The notes beneath the pieces are model-generated. The model did not search any database and had not been told where the DNA came from. It was given only the letters and a program-made list of their open reading frames with translations. The position numbers were made by a program, and so were the translations under genes. Shown piece after piece: positions 11,740 to 21,008 of a DNA stretch of 64,000 bases; positions within the stretch are counted from its first letter, which is position 1; each line of letters opens with the position of its first letter. The stretch spans positions 35,019 to 99,018 of the forward strand of contig PMZR01000125.1 of NCBI GenBank assembly GCA_003170135.1, in the 5' to 3' direction. Origin of the DNA: Acidobacteriota bacterium. Lineage in GTDB: Bacteria > Acidobacteriota > Vicinamibacteria > Vicinamibacterales > Fen-181.

Positions 11740-12729
11740 ATGGCACTGTCTCGACTGTTCGCAGCCGTCATCGTCGCCGGCGTGCTCATCGCCGGGGTGC
11801 CCGCCCAATCGTTTGCCGCGCCCGTCCAGCGTTTCGCGGGCGACCAGCAGGCATCCATCACGAGCGCGGACATCCAGCGGCTGCAGGATGCCGTCTACGA
11901 TCTCACCGCCGACATTGCCAGGCTGCGCAACCGCGATCCGCGTCTGGCCGACCAGATGCAGGGTCAGCTGGATGAGGTGCGCGAAGAAGGCATTTACCTG
12001 AAGGTCAAGCTGAGGAAAGAGGGCAGCGTTCCGCGCACGGAGTATTGGGACCTGCGCAATCGTCTGGACGAGCTTCGCGGCCAGGTCCGCGACAGTCTCA
12101 ATCCCCAGGGTCCGCCGCCACGCGGTGCGACGAACGAGCCGCCTCCTCCGCCGACCAGGGAGATCCCCCCGTATGCGCAGCAGCGGCCGTCTGAGATGCT
12201 TCCTCCACCGCCACAGCCGACGTCGAGCAATCCGAACGAGGTGCCGGTAGGCATCGAACTGGATGTGCGGCTGCAGAACCCGCTCAGTTCGGCGACCGCG
12301 CAAGTGGAGGATCGATTCGAAGCGACGACCATGGTCGATCTGAACAACGGGAGCCGCGTGCTGATTCCGGCAGGGTCGATTGTACGGGGCGTGGTGACGT
12401 CGGTGAACAAGGCCAGCCGCGTCGACCGCAAGGGCAGCCTCACACTGAGTTTCGACCAGGTCACGATCGGCCGGCGTTCCTACCCGATCCACGCGACGGT
12501 CGACCAGGTGTTCCAGAGCGAGGGCGTTCGCGGCGAGGCGGGCAGGATCGGGGCGGGCGCCGGTGTGGGCGCGATCATCGGCGGCATTCTCGGCGGCGCG
12601 AAGGGCGCGCTGGCGGGGATCATCATCGGCGGCGGCGGCACGGTAGCCGCGACACCGGGCAAGGACGTGGAGCTTCAACCGGGCACGGTGGTGCGGATGC
12701 GGTTCGATGCGCCGCTGGTGGTGCGGTAG
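11740..12729 (+). CDS. Secreted protein with proline-rich linker and glycine zipper, function unknown
   Basis: 329 residues; I do not recognise a named family. Signal peptide LFAAVIVAGVLIAGVPAQSFA, then a predicted coiled helical region (about 45-115), then a proline-rich linker (PPPRGATNEPPPPPTRE and PPPPQPTSS). A beta-rich domain follows (GIELDVRLQNPLSSATAQVE to GRRSYPIHATV). A glycine-zipper segment GAGAGVGAIIGGILGGAKGA, typical of membrane-inserting helices, precedes a final beta segment. The beta-domain plus IPAGSIVRGVV wording resembles the C-terminal part of VirB10/TrbI-like proteins, but similarity is weak. Probably periplasmic or outer-membrane associated. Confidence 0.8.
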   Translation: MALSRLFAAVIVAGVLIAGVPAQSFAAPVQRFAGDQQASITSADIQRLQDAVYDLTADIARLRNRDPRLADQMQGQLDEVREEGIYLKVKLRKEGSVPRTEYWDLRNRLDELRGQVRDSLNPQGPPPRGATNEPPPPPTREIPPYAQQRPSEMLPPPPQPTSSNPNEVPVGIELDVRLQNPLSSATAQVEDRFEATTMVDLNNGSRVLIPAGSIVRGVVTSVNKASRVDRKGSLTLSFDQVTIGRRSYPIHATVDQVFQSEGVRGEAGRIGAGAGVGAIIGGILGGAKGALAGIIIGGGGTVAATPGKDVELQPGTVVRMRFDAPLVVR

Positions 12730-12736
12730 GGCCGCC

Positions 12737-12764
12737 GTCTCTACTGTCGACTGTCTCCTGAGAC
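12737..12764. terminator. Hairpin between convergent genes, carries a CAGTAGACAG-type word
   Basis: GTCTC at 12737-12741 pairs with GAGAC at 12760-12764 around an ACTGTCGACTGTCTCCT loop. It lies between the stop of the 11740 gene and overlaps the last codons of hemL (GDSRQ). It may act as a bidirectional end for both transcripts, though it lacks a U tract. Confidence 0.35.
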
Positions 12765-14048
12765 CGCCTTCATGGCTTCCTTCGCGGCTGCGATCGTCTT
12801 CCGGACGTCCCGCTCGGTGTGCGCGCCCGAGAGGAACCACGCTTCGAACTGCGAGGGCGGCGGGTAGATCCCGCGCGCGAGCATCGCGCGGAAGAAGGCC
12901 GCGTACTGGCGGGTGTCGGCCGTCAACGCCGAATGGTAATCACGCACCGCCTGCGCGGTGAAGAACGGCGTGAGCATCGATCCGAACGCGTTCACCTGCA
13001 CCGCAACGCCTGCATCGCGCGCGGCCGTGGCCAGGCCGTCGGCCAGCATCGAGCCGAGGCGCGCGAGGTGCCGATAGAGGCGTGCGGACAGCTCGCCAAG
13101 CGACCACAGGCCGGCCGCCATCGCCAGCGGGTTGCCCGAGAGCGTCCCGGCCTGGTAGACGGGGCCCGCCGGCGACACGAGTTCCATCAGATCCGCGCGA
13201 CCGCCGTACGCGCCCACGGGCAGGCCGCCACCGATGATCTTGCCGAGGCACGTGAGGTCGGGTTTCACGCCGACGAGCGCCTGCGCCCCGCCGAGACCGG
13301 CCCGGAACCCGGAGATGACCTCGTCGAAGACGAGCAGGATGCCCTCGCGATCGCAGATGCTGCGCAGGCCGGCCAGGAAGCCGTCGGCCGGCGGCACCAC
13401 GCCGATGTTCCCCGCAATCGGTTCGACGATGATCGCCGCGATCTCGTGTCGATTGGATTCCGACAGGCGTTCGCACGAGATCAGATCGTTGTAGGTCGCG
13501 ATCAACGTGTTGGCGACGGCCGCCAGCGGGACGCCCGGGCTGTTGGGTGTCTCGAGCGTCAGGGCGCCCGAGCCGGCCTGCACGAGGAACGGATCCGCGT
13601 GGCCGTGATAACACCCCTCGAACTTGATGATCTTGTCGCGGCGGGTGGCCGCGCGCGCGACGCGGATTACGCTCATGGCGGCTTCGGTGCCGGAGTTCAC
13701 GAAGCGCACACGTTCGAGCGACGGCATCAGCGCGCGGACGCGCTCGCCCAGGCGCACTTCGAGCTCGGTGGGCGCCCCGAAGCTGGTGCCGTCGCGCGCA
13801 ACGGCGGCAAGCGTCTTCACCAGGCCGCGCGGCGCGTGGCCGTGGATGAGCGGGCCCCACGACATGACGTAGTCGACGTAGGCGTTGCCGTCGACGTCCT
13901 CGATCGTCGCGCCCTTGCCGCGCCGGATGAAGAGGGGCGTGCCGCCGACGGCCTTGAAGGCCCGGACGGGGCTGTCGACGCCGCCCGGCAGAATCTGCTG
14001 GGCGCGGGTGAAGAGCTTCGCGGAACGGGACGTCTTGAACTTTCGCAT
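12741..14048 (-). CDS. hemL: Glutamate-1-semialdehyde 2,1-aminomutase
   Basis: 435 residues from the ATG at 14048. The longer ORF upstream is a readthrough in another frame of hemB. A PLP enzyme that converts glutamate-1-semialdehyde to 5-aminolevulinate. The PLP lysine is Lys270 in CLGKIIGGGLPVGAYGG. The N-terminal LPGGVDSPVRAF and FVNSGTEAAMS motifs are diagnostic. It is the last gene of the hem operon, two bases after the hemB stop. The final residues DSRQ are coded by an intergenic repeat word. Confidence 0.95.
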   Translation of the reverse strand: MRKFKTSRSAKLFTRAQQILPGGVDSPVRAFKAVGGTPLFIRRGKGATIEDVDGNAYVDYVMSWGPLIHGHAPRGLVKTLAAVARDGTSFGAPTELEVRLGERVRALMPSLERVRFVNSGTEAAMSVIRVARAATRRDKIIKFEGCYHGHADPFLVQAGSGALTLETPNSPGVPLAAVANTLIATYNDLISCERLSESNRHEIAAIIVEPIAGNIGVVPPADGFLAGLRSICDREGILLVFDEVISGFRAGLGGAQALVGVKPDLTCLGKIIGGGLPVGAYGGRADLMELVSPAGPVYQAGTLSGNPLAMAAGLWSLGELSARLYRHLARLGSMLADGLATAARDAGVAVQVNAFGSMLTPFFTAQAVRDYHSALTADTRQYAAFFRAMLARGIYPPPSQFEAWFLSGAHTERDVRKTIAAAKEAMKAVSGDSRQ

Positions 14049-14050
14049 GT

Positions 14051-15046
14051 CTAGGCCAATGCGCGCGCAGCGTCCCGCGCGAAATACGTGATGATGATGT
14101 CCGCGCCCGCCCGACGGATGCACGTCAGCATTTCCATCATCGCGCGCGGTTCGTCGATCCAGCCGTTGCGCGCGGCGGCCTTCAGCATCGCGTACTCGCC
14201 GCTCACGTTGTAGGCGGCGGTCGGGTACTGGAAGACGTCCTTGACCCGCCGGATGACGTCGAGGTAGGGCAGCGCGGGCTTCACCATCACGATGTCGGCC
14301 CCCTCCTCGATGTCCTCTTCCACCTCGCGCAGGGCTTCGTCCGAATTCGCGGGGTCCATCTGGTGCGTGCGGCGGTCGCCGAACTTCGGCGCCGAGTCGG
14401 CCGCCTCGCGGAAGGGCCCGTAGAAAGCCGAGCAGTACTTGGCGGCGTAGGACATGATCGCGACGTTCTCGAAACGCCCGTGGTCGAGCGCCGTGCGGAT
14501 GGCGCCGATGCGGCCGTCGAACATGTCGGACGGTGCCACGATGTCGGCGCCCGCGGCGGCGTGCGACACGGCGGCATGGACGATCTGTTCGACGGACGCG
14601 TCGTTGGCAATCTCGCCGTCGACGATGATCCCGCAGTGGCCGTGCGAGGTGTACTCGCACAAGCAGACGTCGGTGACGACCAGGATGTCCTTGTTCTCGC
14701 GCTTGATCGCCCGCACCGCCGCCTGGACCGGCGCGTCCGGGTCGCAGGCCGCCGATCCGACGTCGTCCTTGTAGGCGGGCAGGCCGAACAGCAGGACGCC
14801 GCCGACCCCTTCCGCGCGTGCCGCGCGGGCTTCTTCGACCGCCAGGTCAACCGACAGCTGCGAGACGCCGGGCATCGAGCCGACCTCGCGGCGCACGCCT
14901 TCGCCTTCGCACACGAACAGCGGATAGATGAACATGTCGGGGGACAGGCGCGTTTCGCGCACCAGCGCCCGGATGGCCGGCGAGCGGCGCAGCCGCCGTC
15001 CGCGCCGGACGAGATCAAGAGTGGCTTCGCTCGGCAGGGTGCTCAT
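14051..15046 (-). CDS. hemB: Delta-aminolevulinic acid dehydratase (porphobilinogen synthase)
   Basis: 331 residues. It condenses two 5-aminolevulinate molecules to porphobilinogen. The cysteine-rich [16 protein letters not shown] segment marks the zinc-dependent type. The Schiff-base lysine regions [16 protein letters not shown] and [12 protein letters not shown] are present. The upstream gap to cobA/hemD (108 bp) is unusual for this operon because it is filled with an inverted repeat array. Confidence 0.95.
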   Translation of the reverse strand: MSTLPSEATLDLVRRGRRLRRSPAIRALVRETRLSPDMFIYPLFVCEGEGVRREVGSMPGVSQLSVDLAVEEARAARAEGVGGVLLFGLPAYKDDVGSAACDPDAPVQAAVRAIKRENKDILVVTDVCLCEYTSHGHCGIIVDGEIANDASVEQIVHAAVSHAAAGADIVAPSDMFDGRIGAIRTALDHGRFENVAIMSYAAKYCSAFYGPFREAADSAPKFGDRRTHQMDPANSDEALREVEEDIEEGADIVMVKPALPYLDVIRRVKDVFQYPTAAYNVSGEYAMLKAAARNGWIDEPRAMMEMLTCIRRAGADIIITYFARDAARALA

Positions 15047-15060
15047 AAGCGCCTCGCAGT

Positions 15061-15172
15061 GGTCGTTGGTCGTTGGTCGTTGGCCGGAGTCGTTGGTCGA
15101 AGTCGTTGGTCATTGGTCGGCGAACGACCAACGACCATGACCAACAACCAACGACTAACGACCAACAACGAC
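15061..15172. repeat. GTCGTTGGT / ACCAACGAC inverted array inside the hem operon
   Basis: Left arm 15061-15120: repeated GGTCGTTGGTCGTTGGTC words with slight drift. Right arm 15123-15172: the complementary ACCAACGACCATGACCAACAACC type. The two arms could fold into a long imperfect hairpin in the hem mRNA between cobA/hemD and hemB. The right arm runs into cobA/hemD and encodes its last residues (VVVGR). Confidence 0.9.
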
Positions 15173-16702
15173 GTTATGTTCGAAGTGTCTCACCAGCGCA
15201 TCGACGAGGCCGGGCATCGTGTATTCGGCGGGCATGACCGACGTCGTGATGCCGTGCTGGGTGGCCGCTTCCGCCGTCACCGGGCCGATGCAGGCAACCG
15301 TCGTTGATCGCAGCAGGTCGGCCGCCTGGTCCGCGCCCAGCATCCGCACGAAGCTCCTCACCGTGGACGCGCTGGTGAACGTAATCGCGTCCACCCGCTT
15401 GTCGAGCAGCATGCGGTAAAGGTCCGGCTCGCCCTGCCGCTGATTGTCGACCGGCACGGTCCGGTAGGCGGCCACCTCGACGACGTCGGCTCCCGACCGC
15501 CGCAACTCCTCGGCGAGCATCTCCCGCGCGATGTCGGCGCGTGGCAGCAGGATGCGCTGGCCCCGAAGGTCGCCCGTTGTGCGCAGGGCCTCGAGCACGG
15601 CCTCCGCCCGGTACTCCGCCGGCATCAGGTCAACCTTGATGCCAAAGCGCGACAGCCGATCCGCCGTGCCAGGCCCGATCGCGCACAACCGCGTGCCCTT
15701 CAGATCGCGCACGTCGCCGTCGCCCGCCTGCAGCCGCTGCATGAAGTAATCGACGCCGTTGCCGCTCGTGAAGACGATCCACTGGAAGCTGCCGGCCTGC
15801 GCGCAGGCCGCGTCGAGTGGGCCGAAATCCTCGGGCGGGACGATGCGGATCGTGGGCGCCTCGATGACCATCGCGCCCAGGCCCTCGAGCATGTCCACCA
15901 GCTCGGCCGACTGCTCGCGCGGGCGCGTGACGACGATGCGTTTGCCGAACAACGGGCGCACGTCGAACCAGCGCAGGTGTTCGCGCAGCGCGGTCACGCG
16001 GCCGACCAGCAGGATCGCGGGCACCCGGTGCGCCGGCTCGTGCACGAGGCGGACCAGCTCGCCGAGCGTGCCGCCGATCGTCTGCTGCTCGGACGTGCAG
16101 CCGTTGTACACGATGCACGCCGGCTCGTCGTCGTTCCAGCCGTGGGAGAGCAGCGCCTCGAGGATCCCCTTCATCTGCCGGGTGCCGGCGTAGCAGACCG
16201 TCGTCCCGTTCAACTTCGCCAGGCTCGCCCAATCGACGTGCGGGCACGTGCGGCTCTCGTCCTCGTATCCGCGCACGAAGGTGACCGTGTCGCCCGCGCC
16301 CGGGTAGGTCAGCGGAACGCCGGCGAACGCCGGGACGCCGATGCCGGCGGGGACTCCGGGCACGACTTCGAAGAGCACGCCGTGCTCGTGGAGAAACAAC
16401 GCCTCCTCGCCGCCGCGGTCGAACACGAACGGGTCGCCCCATTTCAGCCGCGCGACGACCTTGCCCTCGCGCGCCTTTTCGACCAGCAGGTAGCAGATCG
16501 CTTCCTGCTCGAGCGGTTTGGGCGACGCGGGACCGACGTCGATGCGCTCGGCATCCGCGCGCGCATGGCGGAGCACGCGCGGGTTGACCAGGTGGTCGTA
16601 GAGGACGACATCGGCGACCGCCAGGCAGCGGATGCCTCGGGCTGTCATCAACGACGGATCCCCCGGGCCGGCTCCGATGAGGTAGACAGCAGGCTTGATC
16701 AT
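15155..16702 (-). CDS. Fused uroporphyrinogen-III C-methyltransferase and uroporphyrinogen-III synthase
   Basis: 515 residues, two domains. Residues 1 to about 250 are a SUMT (CobA type): VYLIGAGPGDPSL, ARLKWGDPFVF, PVGPGVPAGI-type EVVPGVPAGIG, and GRVTALREHL. It methylates uroporphyrinogen III at C2 and C7 towards sirohaem and B12. Residues about 255-510 are HemD, which closes hydroxymethylbilane to uroporphyrinogen III (KRIVVTRPREQSAELVDMLE and FTSASTVRSFVRML). The CobA-HemD fusion is known in several phyla. It sits between hemC and hemB, 31 bp from hemC. Confidence 0.94.
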   Translation of the reverse strand: MIKPAVYLIGAGPGDPSLMTARGIRCLAVADVVLYDHLVNPRVLRHARADAERIDVGPASPKPLEQEAICYLLVEKAREGKVVARLKWGDPFVFDRGGEEALFLHEHGVLFEVVPGVPAGIGVPAFAGVPLTYPGAGDTVTFVRGYEDESRTCPHVDWASLAKLNGTTVCYAGTRQMKGILEALLSHGWNDDEPACIVYNGCTSEQQTIGGTLGELVRLVHEPAHRVPAILLVGRVTALREHLRWFDVRPLFGKRIVVTRPREQSAELVDMLEGLGAMVIEAPTIRIVPPEDFGPLDAACAQAGSFQWIVFTSGNGVDYFMQRLQAGDGDVRDLKGTRLCAIGPGTADRLSRFGIKVDLMPAEYRAEAVLEALRTTGDLRGQRILLPRADIAREMLAEELRRSGADVVEVAAYRTVPVDNQRQGEPDLYRMLLDKRVDAITFTSASTVRSFVRMLGADQAADLLRSTTVACIGPVTAEAATQHGITTSVMPAEYTMPGLVDALVRHFEHNVVVGR

Positions 16703-16733
16703 CGCACCGGCATTGTACAGGAATTGCCCGCGG

Positions 16734-17708
16734 CTACGGCTGGATCCCGTCCACCGGCGCCTGCATCCGGCGCACCTGCTCGAGGATTTCGAGCGCGCCG
16801 TCTGTAATCAATTGCCGGGCCAGTCGCGTGCCGATCTGCGCGGCGGTCGCGCGCGGGCCGCGCAGTCGTCCTCGCACGGCGCGCGTGCCGTCGAGCGAGG
16901 CGACCACGGCACGCAGATCGAGGTCGTCGCCGTCCAGTTCGGCGATCGCGCCGACCGGTGTCTGGCACCCGCCGCCGAGCGTCGTGACCAGGGCGCGTTC
17001 GGCTGCCACCTGGCTGGATGTCGGCCCGTCATCGATTCGCGCCACGCACGCGCGCGTCGCGGCATCGTCGGTGCGGATCTCGATGGCAATGGCGCCCTGC
17101 GCGGGCGCGGGGATGCAGATGTCGAACGAGAGCGTGGCCGAGATGCGATCGGCGAACCCCAGGCGGCGCACGCCGGCAGCGGCGAGCACGAGGACATCGT
17201 GATCGCCGCGATCGAGCTTGCGCAGGCGGGTGTCGAGGTTGCCGCGGATCGGCTCGAACCGGCCGCGGGGCAGGTAGCGGCGCAACTCGGCGATGCGTCG
17301 CACGCTGCTCGTGCCGACGCGCGGCGATTCGCCCAGTTGTTGCCGCAGCGTGTCAGGTCCCACGTCGCCTGCGTGGCGTGAGCGCGGCAGGACCAGCGCA
17401 TCGTGCGGATCCTCGCGCGCGAGGACCGCGCCGATCGCCAGGCCCTCGGGCAGGACGACCGGCATGTCCTTGCAGCTGTGGACCGCGAGGTCGATCGCGC
17501 CGCCCGCCAGCGCGTCCTCGATCTCCTTCACGAACAGGCGCTTGCCGCCGATTTCCGACAACGGCGCCTCGGCGAGCTGGTCGCCGCTCGTCTTGATGAT
17601 CACGATCTCGCACAAGGTGGCCGACGCCGTCTGCAGCATGGCGGCCACCGTGCGTGCCTGCCACAGGGCGAGCTGGCTCCCGCGCGTTCCCAGTCGAAGT
17701 GTCTTCAC
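16734..17708 (-). CDS. hemC: Hydroxymethylbilane synthase (porphobilinogen deaminase)
   Basis: 324 residues. It polymerises four porphobilinogens to hydroxymethylbilane. N-terminal RLGTRGSQLALWQA and VHSCKDMPVVLPEGL are signatures. The dipyrromethane cofactor attaches to Cys248 in LGGGCQTPVGA. It follows hemA after 40 bp and precedes cobA/hemD. Confidence 0.96.
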   Translation of the reverse strand: MKTLRLGTRGSQLALWQARTVAAMLQTASATLCEIVIIKTSGDQLAEAPLSEIGGKRLFVKEIEDALAGGAIDLAVHSCKDMPVVLPEGLAIGAVLAREDPHDALVLPRSRHAGDVGPDTLRQQLGESPRVGTSSVRRIAELRRYLPRGRFEPIRGNLDTRLRKLDRGDHDVLVLAAAGVRRLGFADRISATLSFDICIPAPAQGAIAIEIRTDDAATRACVARIDDGPTSSQVAAERALVTTLGGGCQTPVGAIAELDGDDLDLRAVVASLDGTRAVRGRLRGPRATAAQIGTRLARQLITDGALEILEQVRRMQAPVDGIQP

Positions 17709-17748
17709 CAGGTCTCCATGTCGCTAACGACATTCGGACGATCCGGCT

Positions 17749-19137
17749 TCATCCGGATTTGGCGCCGCCCGCCGGCTCTTCGGGGCCGCTGCCAGGCGCC
17801 GCGGGGCCGCCCTCGGCCGCATTCGCCGCGTCGTCGGGTGTCGGTCCGGCGTGACCGGGGCCGACGCCGTTACCCGGAGTCAGGCTGAACAGGCGGGTCA
17901 ACGCATCCGAGTAGACGGACATCGTTTCCCGGTCGGGCAGGGCTTTGAGCTGCTCGGTCGGCGTCAGCAGCAGTTTCTCGACGATCAGCCGCGTCACCTC
18001 GTCGACCCGTGCCCGCGCGTCGGGGGGAAGGCTGCCGAGCTTGTGTTGCAGCCGCTCCAGTTCTGCCCGCCGGATGGTCTCGAAGCGCTGGCGCAGCGCG
18101 ACGAGCGTCGGGATCGCCCCGCGCGACCGCAGCCATGCCGCAAAACGATCGACTTCCTCGCCGACGATCCCGTCCGCGCGCGTCATCTCAGCCGCCCGCC
18201 GGCTCAGGTTCTCCTGGACGATCGCCTGGAGGTCGTCGATGTTGTAGAGAAACACCTGGTCCAGTTCGCCAGCCGCCGGATCGACGTCGCGGGGCACGGC
18301 AATGTCGATGATGAACAGCGGGCGGTTGCGGCGCGGCTTCATGATGGCCGCGACGTCGGCGCGCACGAGGATCGGCAGGTTCGCGCCCGTCGCCGTGATG
18401 ACGATGTCCGCTTCGCCCAGCGCGGCCGTCAGACGATCCCACGGCACCGCCGTCGCCTGCATCGTCTCGGCCAGGGCGGTCGCGTGGGCCATCGTCCGGC
18501 TGGCGATGACCATGCGGCGGATACCCTGTGCCTTCAGGTGCAGCGCGGTCAGCTTGCCCATCTCGCCCGCGCCCACCACGACGACTGTGCGCTCGCTGAG
18601 CGTGCCGAAGATCTTGCGCGCCAGCGACACGGCGGCATAACTGACCGACACCGCGCCCTCGCCAAGCGACGTCTCGGTGCGCACGCGCTTGCCGGCGAGG
18701 AACGAGGCGTGGAACAGCTTGTTCAGGAGCGGGCCGACCGACTGCTGCGCCGAGGCCACCGAGTAGGCGTCCTTCACCTGGCCCAGGATCTGTGGCTCCC
18801 CGACGACCAGCGAATCGAGGCCGGCCGCGACGCGGAACAGGTGCCGCGCCGCTTCGGCGTCCTGCTTCTCGTAGAGATGCGGCCTGACCTCCGCCGGCTC
18901 GACGCCGTGGAATTCGTGCAGGAATTCCAGCACGTCCTCGCGCGCGGTCTCGGGGTCGTGCGCCGCCAGGTAGATCTCCGCGCGATTGCAGGTCGACAGG
19001 ACCGCCGCCTCGGTGTTGCTCTGCCGTGCGGCGAGCGAGGCGAGGGCCGCATCGACGCCACGCGTCGAAAAATCGATCCGCTCCCGCAGATCCACCGGGG
19101 CGGTGCGATGGCTGACCCCGACCAGCAGCAGGTGCAT
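17749..19137 (-). CDS. hemA: Glutamyl-tRNA reductase
   Basis: 462 residues. It reduces glutamyl-tRNA to glutamate-1-semialdehyde, the first committed step of C5-pathway haem synthesis. Nucleophile Cys50 in LSTCNRAEIY. The NADPH domain contains VVVVGAGEMGKL. The C-terminal dimerisation helix is followed by an unusual tail of about 35 Gly/Ala/Pro/Glu residues (EGGPAAPGSGPEEPAGG). Its ATG overlaps the TGA of hemX by one base (TGATG), indicating translational coupling. The track's longer ORF 17749-20007 is readthrough upstream of this start. Confidence 0.95.
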   Translation of the reverse strand: MHLLLVGVSHRTAPVDLRERIDFSTRGVDAALASLAARQSNTEAAVLSTCNRAEIYLAAHDPETAREDVLEFLHEFHGVEPAEVRPHLYEKQDAEAARHLFRVAAGLDSLVVGEPQILGQVKDAYSVASAQQSVGPLLNKLFHASFLAGKRVRTETSLGEGAVSVSYAAVSLARKIFGTLSERTVVVVGAGEMGKLTALHLKAQGIRRMVIASRTMAHATALAETMQATAVPWDRLTAALGEADIVITATGANLPILVRADVAAIMKPRRNRPLFIIDIAVPRDVDPAAGELDQVFLYNIDDLQAIVQENLSRRAAEMTRADGIVGEEVDRFAAWLRSRGAIPTLVALRQRFETIRRAELERLQHKLGSLPPDARARVDEVTRLIVEKLLLTPTEQLKALPDRETMSVYSDALTRLFSLTPGNGVGPGHAGPTPDDAANAAEGGPAAPGSGPEEPAGGAKSG

Positions 19138-19955
19138 CAGAAGTTGTGGCTCTTGGTCAGGTACCCGACCGCCACGAAATTGACCAGGACGATGGCGAAA
19201 CCCACCGTCGAGAGCCAGGCCGCCCGCCGGCCGCTCCAGCCGATGGCGCGGCGCGCGTAGAGTTGGAACGAGTAGATCGCCCACGACAGCACCGCCACGG
19301 CGATCTTCGGATCGAGAATCGACATCGCCCGCAGGCGGGGATCGAGCACGGCGTCGGCCCGGGCCTGGACCGTCCAGATCGCGCCGACGACGACGCCGAT
19401 GGTCAGGAAGATCCAGCCGATGGTGACGGCCCGGACGTTCATCGCGTCCAGGCGCTGCAGCGAGGGCAGGCGCTTGTAGAAGAAGCCCAGGTGCTTCGCC
19501 TTGATCTCCTTGAAGAGCAGGACGTAGGTGATGCCGACAACGCACGCCAGCGCGAAGCTCGCATAGGCGAACAGGAGTGACGACACGTGCACCGCGAACC
19601 ACGAGCTCTCGAGGATCGGCGCCGGGCGTTCCAGGCTTGGCCGGATCGCGGGAATCACCTGCAGCGCAACCAGCAGTGGCGCGATGAAGACGCCCATCGC
19701 TCGTTCCTCGGTGGTCATTTCCGTGTAGAGGTACGAGAGCGCCAGCAGCCAGACGAACACCGAGATCGCCGACGTTGCGTTGGCGACCGGTACGCCGACG
19801 GCCATCGTCTGCATGCCGATGACGAACGTGTGCGACAGCGCGCCGATCGCCAGGATCGTGCTGGCGGCCCGGCCCAGGGCGCCGCGCCCGGTGACGAAGA
19901 ACGCGGCATAGGCGCCCGCCGCAATCGCGTAGGCGATCAAGGGAATGCTGTTCAT
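19137..19955 (-). CDS. hemX: HemX/CcsA-like cytochrome c assembly membrane protein
   Basis: 272 residues with about eight hydrophobic segments. It belongs to the CcsA/CcmC/HemX superfamily of haem-handling membrane proteins: HVSSLLFAYASFALACVVGITY and a late LDPKIAVAVLSWAIY resemble the DPKE region of CcsA, but the tryptophan-rich WWD segment before it is mostly missing. That and the position directly before hemA fit HemX, which in Bacillus lowers the level of HemA. Its start overlaps the preceding VWA gene by four bases (ATGA). A cytochrome c assembly role is the alternative. Confidence 0.85.
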   Translation of the reverse strand: MNSIPLIAYAIAAGAYAAFFVTGRGALGRAASTILAIGALSHTFVIGMQTMAVGVPVANATSAISVFVWLLALSYLYTEMTTEERAMGVFIAPLLVALQVIPAIRPSLERPAPILESSWFAVHVSSLLFAYASFALACVVGITYVLLFKEIKAKHLGFFYKRLPSLQRLDAMNVRAVTIGWIFLTIGVVVGAIWTVQARADAVLDPRLRAMSILDPKIAVAVLSWAIYSFQLYARRAIGWSGRRAAWLSTVGFAIVLVNFVAVGYLTKSHNF

Positions 19956-20941
19956 GAATTACCTGGTCGTGGGCCGAAATACCCCTGCTTCGTGCGCGCG
20001 GACGCACCCGGCCGATTGGCGCGGACGACGACGCGGCGCCAGGCGCCGTCCCGCCTGGGGTTCTTAGAGGTGTACCCGATCAGATACTGGCTGGCCAGCT
20101 CATCCGAGATCTGGGAGTACACGCCGGGCAGCTCCTCGATGCGCTTGGGAAAGAAGACACGGCCGCCGGTCTGTTGCGTGAGCTGCTTCAGCACGAAATC
20201 CGCCTCGTTGAAGCCCTTCGCATTGACCGTCACATCCTCCGGCGCCCGCGTGCCGATCGCGTAGACCGCCGTCTCCGAGCGCTTGGCCAGGTCGAGCACG
20301 TCGTCAAAGGACAGCAGGCTGGAGGTGTCCTCGCCGTCGGACATCACGACGATGGCGTGACGCCGTATCTCGCTCGCGCTCCGGGCGCGGATCTTCTTCA
20401 TCTCCTGCAGCGACATGTAAACCGCGTTGTAAAACGAGGTCGATCCCTCGGCCGTCGTCTTCCGGATCGCACGTTCGAGCAGCGCGGGGTCGTTGGTGAA
20501 GTCCTGCAGCACCTGGACGTGCGTGTCGAAATCGACGAGCTCCGCCAGGTCCTGCGGGCGAAGCCGCTTGGCGAATCCGATCGCCGCCTCCTGCGCCGTC
20601 GTCAGCTTCTCTTCCATGCTGGCGCTCGTGTCCAGGAGCAGCGCCAGCGCGACCGGCAAGTTGCTGTGATCGAAGAAGGTGAGATCCTGCTTCACGCCGT
20701 CTTCGTAGATGCTGAAATCGTTCGCCGCCAGGTCGGTGACGTAATGATTCTCCGCGTCGGTGACCGTGACCGCGAGCGACACGAGATCGACGGCGGTTCG
20801 GAACGACTGGACCGGCGCCGGCTGTGCTTGCTGCTGGGCACTGACGACGGACGTCCGCGGCGCGAGCAGGACAAACGAAGCCGCAACAACCAGCCCTGCG
20901 ACGGCCAGCCGGGAACGAGCTGCGATCGGGCGGAAGGGCAT
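19952..20941 (-). CDS. VWFA-domain protein of the acidobacterial type, secreted
   Basis: 329 residues. Signal peptide (LAVAGLVVAASFVLLAPRTSVVSA). A short beta domain typical of the acidobacterial VWFA-related family (TVTDAENHYVTDLAANDFSIYEDGVKQ) precedes the von Willebrand A domain with an intact MIDAS DTSAS motif (LLLDTSASMEEKL). It ends near YTSKNPRRDGAWRRVVV. The stop overlaps hemX by four bases, so it is in the hem operon. The role is unknown; the family probably mediates metal-dependent protein contacts in the periplasm. Confidence 0.9.
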   Translation of the reverse strand: MPFRPIAARSRLAVAGLVVAASFVLLAPRTSVVSAQQQAQPAPVQSFRTAVDLVSLAVTVTDAENHYVTDLAANDFSIYEDGVKQDLTFFDHSNLPVALALLLDTSASMEEKLTTAQEAAIGFAKRLRPQDLAELVDFDTHVQVLQDFTNDPALLERAIRKTTAEGSTSFYNAVYMSLQEMKKIRARSASEIRRHAIVVMSDGEDTSSLLSFDDVLDLAKRSETAVYAIGTRAPEDVTVNAKGFNEADFVLKQLTQQTGGRVFFPKRIEELPGVYSQISDELASQYLIGYTSKNPRRDGAWRRVVVRANRPGASARTKQGYFGPRPGNS

Positions 20942-20942
20942 A

Positions 20943-20990
20943 TCAGTGAATCAGTAGTCAGTCGGTAGACAGTGGTCAGTAGACGGAAGC
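20943..20990. repeat. CAGTAGTCAGTCGGTAGACAGTGG word array
   Basis: Between two VWA genes. The words TCAGTAGTCAG, TCGGTAGACAG and TCAGTAGACGG are drifting 11-bp copies of the same CAGTAGACAG unit seen at the ispG and hemL ends. Only 67 bp separate the two VWA genes and this array occupies most of it. Confidence 0.8.
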
Positions 20991-21008
20991 GGCGGCGACG
21001 GCGATGGC

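Noticed and set aside
15061-15172. tRNA or structured ncRNA in the hem operon gap
   Set aside because: The fold comes from repeated words and has no tRNA arms or known ncRNA features.
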